Positions 52,474-60,499 of a stretch of 64,000 bases of DNA are shown piece by piece (the first letter of the stretch is position 1; every line of letters starts with the position of its first letter). Source of the DNA: CAYWMD01 sp964458575 (lineage in GTDB: Bacteria; Verrucomicrobiota; Verrucomicrobiia; Limisphaerales; JADLHS01); contig CAYWMD010000021.1 in NCBI GenBank assembly GCA_964458575.1, positions 1 through 64,000 of the forward strand. Direction: 5' to 3'. Both the position numbers and the translations under genes were made by a program. The notes beneath the pieces are model-generated. The model searched no databases. It was given only the letters and a program-made list of their open reading frames with translations, and was not told where the DNA came from.

Positions 52474-53583
52474 TCAACGATTTCTCACGAATAATTTTCC
52501 CGGCAGTTGCTTGATCACGCGTTTCATTTCCAGGCTCAGCAAGGCAACGTTTACGGCGGAAGGCGGCAGACCGCTTTTGCGGATAACTTCGTCAATGCTC
52601 GTTTCGTCGTCGGTTCTCAGCGTGTCGTAAACTTTTTGTTCGTTCTCGGAAAGTTCCAGCGCGGGCAGCACGCCGGTTTCGCCGGGCGACGGGGGTCTGT
52701 TGCTGGTTGGGAACAAATACTCGAACTCGCTCAAAATGTCCTCCGCGCCTTCGCAAAGTTTTGCCCCTTTCTTGATCAGGTCGTGACAACCCTTGCTTCG
52801 CGGTGAATCAATGCGGCCTGGTACGGCGAACACCTGCCGGCCGTATTCCGTCGCGAAGTTGGCCGTGATCAGCGCGCCGCTGTGCAAATCCGCTTCCACC
52901 ACCACCGAGCCGAGCGTCATGCCGGCGACGATGCGGTTGCGGATGGCGAAGGATTGCTTGTCGCCGTTGCGGTTGAAGGGAAACTGCGTCATGACCGCGC
53001 CGTTCTCCACGATGCGCTCGAACAAATCCTTGTTCTCCGGCGGGAACACGATGTTGATGCCGGTGCCGAGCACGCAAACCGTCCGGCCTTTCGCCGCCAG
53101 CGCACCTTGGTGCGAGGCCGTGTCTATGCCCCGCGCGCCACCGCTTACAACGGTCACGCCAACGTAGGCGAGTTGATACGCCAGTTTGCGCGCGGTCTCG
53201 ATGCCGTAATGCGTCGTTTGTCGCGAGCCGACCATCGCCACGGCGTTCTTGTCCTTCGCGTTCAGCCCGCCTTTGACGTAGAGCACGATCGGCGGATCGT
53301 AAATTTCCCGCAGCATTGCGGGATAGTCCTCGTCCGATTGAATCAATACGTGGCAGTTGAAGTCGGCGATGCGTTTCAATTCGCCAGCGAGGTCAGCCGA
53401 TTTTTCCCAAGCCGCAATCGCCTCCGCCGTGTCCTGGCCGATGCCGCGGACGCGCATGAGTTGAGATTTGGAAGCTGAGAGAATCGCCGGGGCTTCGCCG
53501 AAATGTTCGAGCAATTGCCGCACACGGACCGGGCCGACCCCTTCGATGAGATTGAGTGCCACCAACGCTTCGCGGGAATCCAT
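52474..53583 (-). CDS. dprA: DNA-processing protein DprA (Smf)
   Basis: 369 residues. An N-terminal helix-hairpin-helix-like region (A-L-N-L-I-E-G-V-G-P-V-R-V-R-Q-L-L) precedes the Rossmann core with M-V-G-S-R-Q-T-T-H-Y-G, V-S-G-G-A-R-G-I-D-T-A-S-H, and F-P-F-N-R-N...F-A-I-R-N-R-I-V-A-G-M. A C-terminal winged helix (ENEQKVYDTLRTDDETSIDE) completes it. DprA loads RecA on incoming single-stranded DNA in natural transformation. Upstream (towards purF) lies a palindrome at 53609-53669. Confidence 0.95.
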   Translation of the reverse strand: MDSREALVALNLIEGVGPVRVRQLLEHFGEAPAILSASKSQLMRVRGIGQDTAEAIAAWEKSADLAGELKRIADFNCHVLIQSDEDYPAMLREIYDPPIVLYVKGGLNAKDKNAVAMVGSRQTTHYGIETARKLAYQLAYVGVTVVSGGARGIDTASHQGALAAKGRTVCVLGTGINIVFPPENKDLFERIVENGAVMTQFPFNRNGDKQSFAIRNRIVAGMTLGSVVVEADLHSGALITANFATEYGRQVFAVPGRIDSPRSKGCHDLIKKGAKLCEGAEDILSEFEYLFPTSNRPPSPGETGVLPALELSENEQKVYDTLRTDDETSIDEVIRKSGLPPSAVNVALLSLEMKRVIKQLPGKLFVRNR

Positions 53584-53608
53584 GGCGGTTGGATAACGAT
53601 TCAGCGGT

Positions 53609-53669
53609 TGGAGTTCAAGCTTTAGCTTGCAGGCTGAACAGGGGAAAACAAGCTAATGCTTGGACTCCA
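53609..53669. repeat. Inverted repeat between purF and dprA
   Basis: Arms of 21 bp (53609-53629 and 53649-53669, beginning TGGAGTTCAAGC and ending GCTTGGACTCCA) pair at 19 positions. The type TTCAAGCTTTAGCTTG is familiar to me as a dispersed repeat in related genomes. It could also act as a terminator for purF, but it lacks a T-run. Confidence 0.7.
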
Positions 53670-53672
53670 GCG

Positions 53673-55136
53673 TTACAGCAATCGAATCTGCTCCTTCTCG
53701 CTGGCAACCAACTCGCCCAAGCCCGCCACCCGCCCGCGCCGGCGTTCGATGATTTCCTTGTCCGTTCCCGGATCATAGGCCACGGGATACCTGCCGTCCC
53801 AGCACGCCATGCAGAACGATTCGCGCGGGGAGCCCGTCGCGCGCACCATGCCGTCCTGCGAAAGATAATGCAGTGAATCGGCGTTGAGATACTTGCGAAT
53901 TTCTTCCACCGAATGATTGGCGGCCATCAGTTTGTTGCGGTCGGGAAAATCAATGCCATACACGCACGGATTCATGTGCGGCGGGCAACTCACTCGCACG
54001 TGGACCTCCTTCGCGCCGGCTTCCTTGAGCGTGTTCACGCGCGCCTTGCACGTCGTACCGCGCACGATGGAATCGTCCACGATGACCACGCGCTTGCCCT
54101 TCACGATTTCGCCGATGAGATTCAACTTCACCCGCACGTTGAAATCGCGGATGAGCTGGGACGGCTGGAGAAAGCTGCGGCCGATGTAGTGATTGCGCAC
54201 AAACGCCATCTCGTAGGGAATCCCCGACTCCAGTGAAAATCCCAACGCGGCGGAATTGCCGCTGTCGGGCACGGGAATCACCAGGTCGGCCGCCACCGGA
54301 TACTCGCGGGCGAGTTGCCGGCCCATCTCCACGCGGACCTTGTAAACGTTCCGGTTGCCAAGGTTGCTGTCCGGCCGCGCAAAATAAACGTATTCAAACA
54401 TGCACAACGCGCGGCGTTGGTGTTCAGGAAACGCCTGCAAACTGGTCAGCCCCTGTCCGTTGATGACCACGATTTCCCCCGGCTCCACGTCCCGCACGAA
54501 CTTCGCGTGGATCAAATCCAGCGCGCAAGTTTCCGAGGACAACACCCAACCGTCGCCCAGTTTTCCAATGCACAACGGACGAAAACCAAACGGGTCCCGC
54601 ACGCCGATGAGTTCGCCCTCGGTCATGATGACGAGCGAATACGCGCCCTCAATGCGCCGCATCGCGCCCACGAGGCCTGTGCCGTGGCCGTTGTAATTCG
54701 GCTGGGCCAGCAGGTGCAAAATGATCTCGCTGTCCACCGTGGTTTGAAACACCTGGCCCTTGGCTTCCAGCTCCTCGCGCAAGCGCGCGGCATTGGTGAG
54801 GTTGCCATTGTGCGCCACGGCGATCTGGCCGCGCGCGGAGTTGCCTGTCAGCGGCTGCGCATTGCGAATGTGCGACGAGCCGGTGGTGGAATAGCGGGTG
54901 TGTCCGACCGCCACATGCCCGACCAATTGATGCAAAACCTTGCCGTCAAAGATCTGCGACACCAGGCCCATGCCCTTGTGCTCGCGAAATTGTTTGCCGT
55001 CGCTGGTGACGATGCCCGCGCTTTCCTGGCCGCGATGCTGCAAGGCAAACAGGCCGTAGTAGGCCAGTTCCGCGGCGTTCGGGTGGCCGTAAACACCGAA
55101 CACACCGCAATAATGTTTGGGGTAGTGCTGCTGCAT
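53673..55136 (-). CDS. purF: Amidophosphoribosyltransferase
   Basis: The start at MQQHYPKHYC gives 487 residues with a nine-residue propeptide before the catalytic Cys10 (C-G-V-F-G-V-Y-G), as in the Bacillus-type enzyme. Conserved Q-H-R-G-Q-E-S-A-G-I, the PRPP loop V-V-I-V-D-D-S-I-V-R-G-T-T, and the cysteines of an iron-sulfur type enzyme (P-C-V-Y-G-I-D, C-M-A-C-W-D-G-R-Y-P) are present. It makes phosphoribosylamine from PRPP and glutamine, the first step of purine synthesis. It is separated from purL by a membrane-hydrolase gene and a giant surface-protein gene on the same strand. Confidence 0.97.
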   Translation of the reverse strand: MQQHYPKHYCGVFGVYGHPNAAELAYYGLFALQHRGQESAGIVTSDGKQFREHKGMGLVSQIFDGKVLHQLVGHVAVGHTRYSTTGSSHIRNAQPLTGNSARGQIAVAHNGNLTNAARLREELEAKGQVFQTTVDSEIILHLLAQPNYNGHGTGLVGAMRRIEGAYSLVIMTEGELIGVRDPFGFRPLCIGKLGDGWVLSSETCALDLIHAKFVRDVEPGEIVVINGQGLTSLQAFPEHQRRALCMFEYVYFARPDSNLGNRNVYKVRVEMGRQLAREYPVAADLVIPVPDSGNSAALGFSLESGIPYEMAFVRNHYIGRSFLQPSQLIRDFNVRVKLNLIGEIVKGKRVVIVDDSIVRGTTCKARVNTLKEAGAKEVHVRVSCPPHMNPCVYGIDFPDRNKLMAANHSVEEIRKYLNADSLHYLSQDGMVRATGSPRESFCMACWDGRYPVAYDPGTDKEIIERRRGRVAGLGELVASEKEQIRLL

Positions 55137-55181
55137 CGCGACGAACAAACTTCGACGACATTCCAACAGACGCCAGGTGAT

Positions 55182-55769
55182 TCAGCAAGTTCCAAAAAAT
55201 TTCGCGCGCCACTTCCGCAACACACCCACAAATGCGGCATCCGCCCGGCGACCGAGAAATTCTATCGGTGAGAACCCACGCGTGACCGCCACCCACAGGG
55301 AAAGCGCGAAAACCACCACGGACACGGTCTGATTTTGCCAGCCGTCGAGCCGCCACTGGCCTTTCCAGAACCAGACCGGACGATGAAAAACCGGCTCGCT
55401 GTAACAAATCGGCCACAAATCGGCGACGGACGGACCGCGCGAGCCGAGCAGGTCGCAGAGCAGGTGCAGGTGAAACGTGAGCAGGCACAAGAGTGCCACG
55501 CGCCAACGCTTTTGCGCAAAACAGGCGAGCAAACCCGCTACCAAAATCGCCCCCGGCCAGCCGTGGAGCAACACGTGATGGTAACGTTGGTAGTAATCGA
55601 AAGAAGGATCGCCACCTTGGGAAACAGCTTTGGCCACGTCCACGACCAGACCCAGCCCGTCGGCGTCCGGCAGAATGCCGGCCAGCGTCACCAGTTTCCG
55701 GTCGCGCGGATTGTCCGTCACCACCGAGGCGACCAGCCAGCTACCGATGAAGTGCGTAATCGGAGACAT
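55182..55769 (-). CDS. YdjM/DUF457-type membrane metal-dependent hydrolase
   Basis: The start at MSPITHFIGSWLVASV matches the family N-terminus (an alternative start at 55787 adds six residues); 195 residues. His in P-I-T-H-F, A-G-I-L-P-D-A-D-G-L, Y-H-H-V-L-L-H-G-W and T-F-H-L-H-L-L-C-D-L-L-G-S are the metal-ligand candidates, set among four hydrophobic segments. The family is inner-membrane and of uncertain reaction. It lies 45 nt upstream of purF on the same strand. The 225 bp between it and the next gene hold nothing recognised. Confidence 0.85.
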   Translation of the reverse strand: MSPITHFIGSWLVASVVTDNPRDRKLVTLAGILPDADGLGLVVDVAKAVSQGGDPSFDYYQRYHHVLLHGWPGAILVAGLLACFAQKRWRVALLCLLTFHLHLLCDLLGSRGPSVADLWPICYSEPVFHRPVWFWKGQWRLDGWQNQTVSVVVFALSLWVAVTRGFSPIEFLGRRADAAFVGVLRKWRAKFFGTC

Positions 55770-55994
55770 CGTTTCCTTTACGCTCAACCCAACACCGGAT
55801 TGCCCGCAAAGTTCCGCCGTCGTTGGATTCGGTCATTTGTCAAAAGCAGATAATGCACTCGCGATGCGAAGCGCCAGCGCCGGCCGGGTGAAGAATTCGC
55901 CGCGCGACGGCTTCACCGCGTTCCCGCGCAATCGGGCCAGCGAGGCGGGTCCAACTCGGCCGCCGGGTGGGTGATCGCAATTCATGGGGATGAT

Positions 55995-58900
55995 TTATTG
56001 CCTCCGCAGGCGAAAGATTTCCTGGCCGGTGGTAATGGGGTTGGTCACAACATTCAGGCCGTCCACGATGACCGGCGCGTTGGTCAGGGTCTTCCACAAT
56101 GGCGATGTCAAACCACCAGCCGACTCCAGGACAAAATCAGGGGCGCCCGCGGGCCAGTGCAAAAGCGTATCCCCGCCGATTCGGCTGATCCCCAACTCAA
56201 CGGCCGTCACGCCAAACAGATCGCTCAACCCGAACAGGCCGGCGCCATCATCCGCGCGCAGGAACATCGCATCCGCTGTTTGCATCAAGGTCATCGAGCC
56301 CGTCCATTGGCCGCCGGTAAAACCGCCGGTGGCAGCCGGCTGGAGCGCGACCGGTTGCAGCGTTTGAACCACATAGGCGAGATCAACAAACCACCAGCGC
56401 GCGTAATCATAGTAGTTGGGCCACGCATCGCCGTAGGCATAAAACGCCTGATCAATCGTTCCGTGCGCGAACGTGGCCGGTCCGTCACTTCGCCAGTAGC
56501 GGTTGCCGCTGGCCGCATACACACCCAAGAGATACCGCACGCCTGCGGACAGCCGGACTGGCGAGGACAACGCCGTCTCTTTCCACGTGCCGGGCACGCT
56601 CGTCACGACCTGGCTGGCCAGCAAATTGCCGTCCTCGGTCCAGATCGAAACCTTGCTGCCAAAATAGTGCCGCACGTGCGTTACGATCAGGTCCGTGTTT
56701 GGCGTGAACGAATATCCCAGCGTGTAGGGTGTTGGCGTGTCCGCAAAGCTGTGGGTCGGCGCGCCCAGAATCGTGCCACTGGTTTCGGACGTGATGGCAT
56801 ACCCGGACAATGAAGCCGGACCGGTGTAATTGCTGACGATGTTGTCGAAATAATCGCGCGCGGTCACGGTTGCGGCGAACGGCTGACCCAGGTATTGCGG
56901 AGAAGCGAGATTGTCCCAGGCGAAATGATGCAATTGGCCGGGCAGCCCGTCGTCGTTCACGATGAAACCGGTGGCCTGGTAGTTGCCCAAAACCGCATTC
57001 ACTGGCCAACCCAAATCCACGTTGAAAGTCTCGGTGTTTTCCGCCGCCGTATCTCCGTTCACGGTCACGACTATCGTCTGGACCGTTTCGCCCGGCGGGA
57101 AGAACAACGCGCCATTGGTGAGAATGAAATCTGTCGGCGACCAGGCTGTGCCGCCGTACACCACGTAATCGCCGGAAACCGGGCGACTGCTGGGCGAAGT
57201 CATGGTCACAGTGAAAATGGCGTTTGTTGGGCCGGCATTTCCTTCCTTCACGGACACGTCCTGGATCAACAGGATCGGCAATGGATCGTCATTCCAAATC
57301 TGCCCGGCCGCCTGTGCTTTCACCAGAGTCGCGTTGCTCGGACTGGAGAGGTTGAGGAACAGCGATTCGTCCTCTTCGTTCAAGAAGTCACCTTTCACCT
57401 GCACGGACGCGACGCGGCTCGTCTGGCCCGGAGCGAAGTAGAGCGTCCCGTTGGTGGCGACATAATCGCTTCCGGCCATGGCCGCGTCGTCACCCGTGGC
57501 GTAGTTGACCATCACGGGGTAACCGCTGGCGGTGGACAGGCGCACGACAAAATTCATCGCCGCAAAACCGCTGTTGCCCTCCACGACCGCCACATCGTCA
57601 ACGATGAGTCCGGATTCGACGACGCTGGTCACCGCTTCGGCGGTGTTGTTAACGGGAGTGAGATCGGGTTCGGCCCGGGAAACCGTGGCCACGTTGGTCA
57701 GGGCACCGGCGCCGCCGACGAGGATGTTGATCGTCAGCACGGCGGACGAGGTTGCGGGCAGCGCACCCAGGTTGCAAAGCACGAGGCCCGCAAGGTTGGT
57801 GGCGGTTCCCTGCGAAGCCGACGCCGAAAGGAACGTCACGCCTGCGGGCAGGAAGTTGGTTACCATCACTCCCGTGGCCGCCAAAGGCCCGGAATTCTTG
57901 ACGGTGACCTGATAGCTGAGTGGCGCACCTGTGCCCACCGGGTCCGGCGATACGGCGATCTTCACCGAGATGTCATTGGTCACCGAAATATCGAAGCGAT
58001 CGCTGAAACCGATGTGACCTGGTGCATCGTTGGCCTTCAGCCGGACGCCGGTGCCGTTGTCCAACGGCGTAATGTCTCCCGACCAGATGCCATTCACGAA
58101 ATTCCCGGACTGCACCGGCGCAATGGCGACCGATTGCAGCGACCCAACCGTGTAACGCAAATCCACCAGCCACAATTCCCCACTGGAGTATTGCGGGAAA
58201 TCGTCATCGTAGCTGTAGTACCCCTGATCAATCGTTCCGTCCGGGAATTGTGAAGGCAGCGTGTACTTTAGATAAAGCGACTGGTTCTCACGGTAAACGG
58301 CCACCCGATACCTGGTCCCCGCGGAAAGTGCGATGGGCAATGCCAGTTCGGTTTCGTTCCAGACACCCGGCGTACTGGCGACAGCCTGGCTGGCAATCAA
58401 CGTCCCGTCATCCGTCCAGATGGAAACCCTGGCGCCGGAATAATGGCGGACATGCGTCACCACAATATTTGTGTTGGGCGTGAAGGCGTATCCGGCAGTC
58501 TGGGGATAGGTGTAGTCGGTATTCGGCGACGGAGAACTCAAGATGGTTCGGTCAGCGTTTCCGCCAACCATCGTCGCGGACAGACCAACTGTGCCCGTGA
58601 AATTGCTGACCGTGCTGTTGAAGTAATCCTTCGCGATCAGAGTCACCGGTAGCGACTGTCCGACGAAGACGGGATTGGTGATTTGCCCCCACGAAAAGTG
58701 ATGCAACTCGCCCGGCAGACCGTCGTCGTTGAGAATCCAGCCGTAGACGGAGGAGTTGAACCAGTTCGCATTCATCAGCGACTGGAATTGAACCGCGAAA
58801 TACTCGCTGTTTTCACGCGCGGTGTCCGGGTTGATTGTGATGGCGATGGTTTGCAGGGTTGTTCCCGGGGGGAAAACCAACATGCCGTTCGTCGCGGTGA

Positions 58901-60389
58901 AATCCCAGGGAGAACTGGCCGTGCCACTACTCGTGGCGTAACCCACGGAGACCGTCCGCCCGCTGGCCTCCGACAAATACACGGGAAACAAAGCCGCCGT
59001 TGAACCGCTGTTCCCTTCCGTGACCGCGGAGTCCAGCATGAAAAGATAAGGCGGTTCGTCGTCGTCCAGGATGGTCGTTACGCCTAGGTTGGTGATAACG
59101 CTCGCATTGGTCGGACCGCTGAGATGCAGGGAAAAAGTTTCGTTGTCCTCGTCGAGTTCGTCGCCCATCACGGGAACCATGATTGTCTTCAGCGTCTCGC
59201 CTGGCGCAAAGGTGAGTGTTCCGGTTCGGCTCAGGTAATCACTGCCGGGGGCTGCGGTGCCGTTCGTTGTGGCATAATTCACCGTGACCGTTTGCGGGCT
59301 GGCGGGCGAAAGCGTCACGGTCAGTCCCACTTCAGTCGTCCCCGCGTCCCCTTCGGCGGCCGTTCTGATTCCGGGATAAAGGACCGGCGAACTCACCGTG
59401 GTGGTCGCGATGGCATTGTTGTTCAAAAGGTAAACGTCCGGCTCCGCGCGCGTCACGGAAGCCCGGTTGGTGAGCACGCCGTTCGCGGTAGGCTGGACCA
59501 CAACCGCGAGAGTAGCCTGACTGTTGCCGGCCAAAACGCCGAAATTGCAGACAATCGTCCCGTTGAGGTTCGAGCAGGTTCCAACCGAGGGCGTGGCCGA
59601 CACGAATGCCGCTCCGGCCGGCAGAACATTCGTCAACAACACCGCGGTGGCGGTGGACGGACCCGTGTTGGTGACCCGGACGAAATAAGTCAGATTGACG
59701 CCCACCGCGATGGGATCGGCCGAATCGGCCACGGTGATTGAAATATCGTCCGGCGGCAGAATCTGACCGTCGGAAACCGACACCGTGTCCATGAACCACC
59801 CCAGCCCGCCCCCGCTGCCGTCACTCGTAAAGCGCCAGCGCAGTTGGATGCTCTGGCCCGCGGCGGTGGCCGGAAGAAAAAGCTCCGTGGTGATGAAGCC
59901 TCCCGAGTTGCCGCCCCAACCCGTCGAGTAGGTGGGATACCCGTTCGTAATGAAAAGGCCGCCCGCCGACGTGATATCATTGAAAGGTCCGCCCGCAATC
60001 GAAATTTCCAGTAACCCGCGGTCACAGCAACTCTCGGTGCTGAAGTGGTGCCGGAAGCGCAGCCGGCAGGCGGGCGTTGGCAGAACCATCGGCGGGGAAA
60101 CCAACTCGGCCTGGCTGTAGGTGGCGAGATCGGAAACAAACATGGCGCTCGGCGGCGTATCGTTGGTTCCGGAATTGACCTGCCAGCCGGTGCCCGCGCC
60201 GCTGAACGAGGTCGTCCAGCCGAACGGCAGCCCCGGGCCACCGTCGAAATTCTCCGCGAACAGCTCCCCGGCGCGGCAGGCCGGTTGCGATTTGAAGACA
60301 ACCGCGACCGCGAGCGTTGCCAGGAAGATGCAACCAAGTGTCCGTCGTGCGCTTTCAAGCGTTGGGCCCGATGCTGTGGCATGGCACAT
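55995..60389 (-). CDS. Giant secreted Calx-beta/DUF11 repeat protein with FYR-like module
   Basis: The start at MCHATASGPTLESARRT precedes a signal segment (L-G-C-I-F-L-A-T-L-A-V-A-V-V-F) for 1464 residues. The order is: a jelly-roll-like N-terminal domain (F-A-E-N-F-D-G-G), a DUF11 domain, two Calx-beta domains (E-G-N-S-G-S-T), a 'G-E-L-H-H-F-S-W' linker and a DUF4082-like domain (R-H-Y-S-G-A-R-V-S-I-W-T-D-D-G). This set is then repeated: DUF11, two Calx-beta, linker, DUF4082-like. It ends E-I-F-R-L-R-R-Q. The second half is a duplicate of the first. Calx-beta domains bind calcium; a surface adhesin is likely. It interrupts a run of purine genes. Confidence 0.85.
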   Translation of the reverse strand: MCHATASGPTLESARRTLGCIFLATLAVAVVFKSQPACRAGELFAENFDGGPGLPFGWTTSFSGAGTGWQVNSGTNDTPPSAMFVSDLATYSQAELVSPPMVLPTPACRLRFRHHFSTESCCDRGLLEISIAGGPFNDITSAGGLFITNGYPTYSTGWGGNSGGFITTELFLPATAAGQSIQLRWRFTSDGSGGGLGWFMDTVSVSDGQILPPDDISITVADSADPIAVGVNLTYFVRVTNTGPSTATAVLLTNVLPAGAAFVSATPSVGTCSNLNGTIVCNFGVLAGNSQATLAVVVQPTANGVLTNRASVTRAEPDVYLLNNNAIATTTVSSPVLYPGIRTAAEGDAGTTEVGLTVTLSPASPQTVTVNYATTNGTAAPGSDYLSRTGTLTFAPGETLKTIMVPVMGDELDEDNETFSLHLSGPTNASVITNLGVTTILDDDEPPYLFMLDSAVTEGNSGSTAALFPVYLSEASGRTVSVGYATSSGTASSPWDFTATNGMLVFPPGTTLQTIAITINPDTARENSEYFAVQFQSLMNANWFNSSVYGWILNDDGLPGELHHFSWGQITNPVFVGQSLPVTLIAKDYFNSTVSNFTGTVGLSATMVGGNADRTILSSPSPNTDYTYPQTAGYAFTPNTNIVVTHVRHYSGARVSIWTDDGTLIASQAVASTPGVWNETELALPIALSAGTRYRVAVYRENQSLYLKYTLPSQFPDGTIDQGYYSYDDDFPQYSSGELWLVDLRYTVGSLQSVAIAPVQSGNFVNGIWSGDITPLDNGTGVRLKANDAPGHIGFSDRFDISVTNDISVKIAVSPDPVGTGAPLSYQVTVKNSGPLAATGVMVTNFLPAGVTFLSASASQGTATNLAGLVLCNLGALPATSSAVLTINILVGGAGALTNVATVSRAEPDLTPVNNTAEAVTSVVESGLIVDDVAVVEGNSGFAAMNFVVRLSTASGYPVMVNYATGDDAAMAGSDYVATNGTLYFAPGQTSRVASVQVKGDFLNEEDESLFLNLSSPSNATLVKAQAAGQIWNDDPLPILLIQDVSVKEGNAGPTNAIFTVTMTSPSSRPVSGDYVVYGGTAWSPTDFILTNGALFFPPGETVQTIVVTVNGDTAAENTETFNVDLGWPVNAVLGNYQATGFIVNDDGLPGQLHHFAWDNLASPQYLGQPFAATVTARDYFDNIVSNYTGPASLSGYAITSETSGTILGAPTHSFADTPTPYTLGYSFTPNTDLIVTHVRHYFGSKVSIWTEDGNLLASQVVTSVPGTWKETALSSPVRLSAGVRYLLGVYAASGNRYWRSDGPATFAHGTIDQAFYAYGDAWPNYYDYARWWFVDLAYVVQTLQPVALQPAATGGFTGGQWTGSMTLMQTADAMFLRADDGAGLFGLSDLFGVTAVELGISRIGGDTLLHWPAGAPDFVLESAGGLTSPLWKTLTNAPVIVDGLNVVTNPITTGQEIFRLRRQ

Positions 60390-60499
60390 AATTCCTTTCT
60401 CTCGCTGCGCGCTCTCCGCGCTAAATGCCGTTTTACGCCAACCCGAATTGCGCGTCAACGCAAATGCCACGTTCTCGCGAATGGTGGACCGCAATCCCC

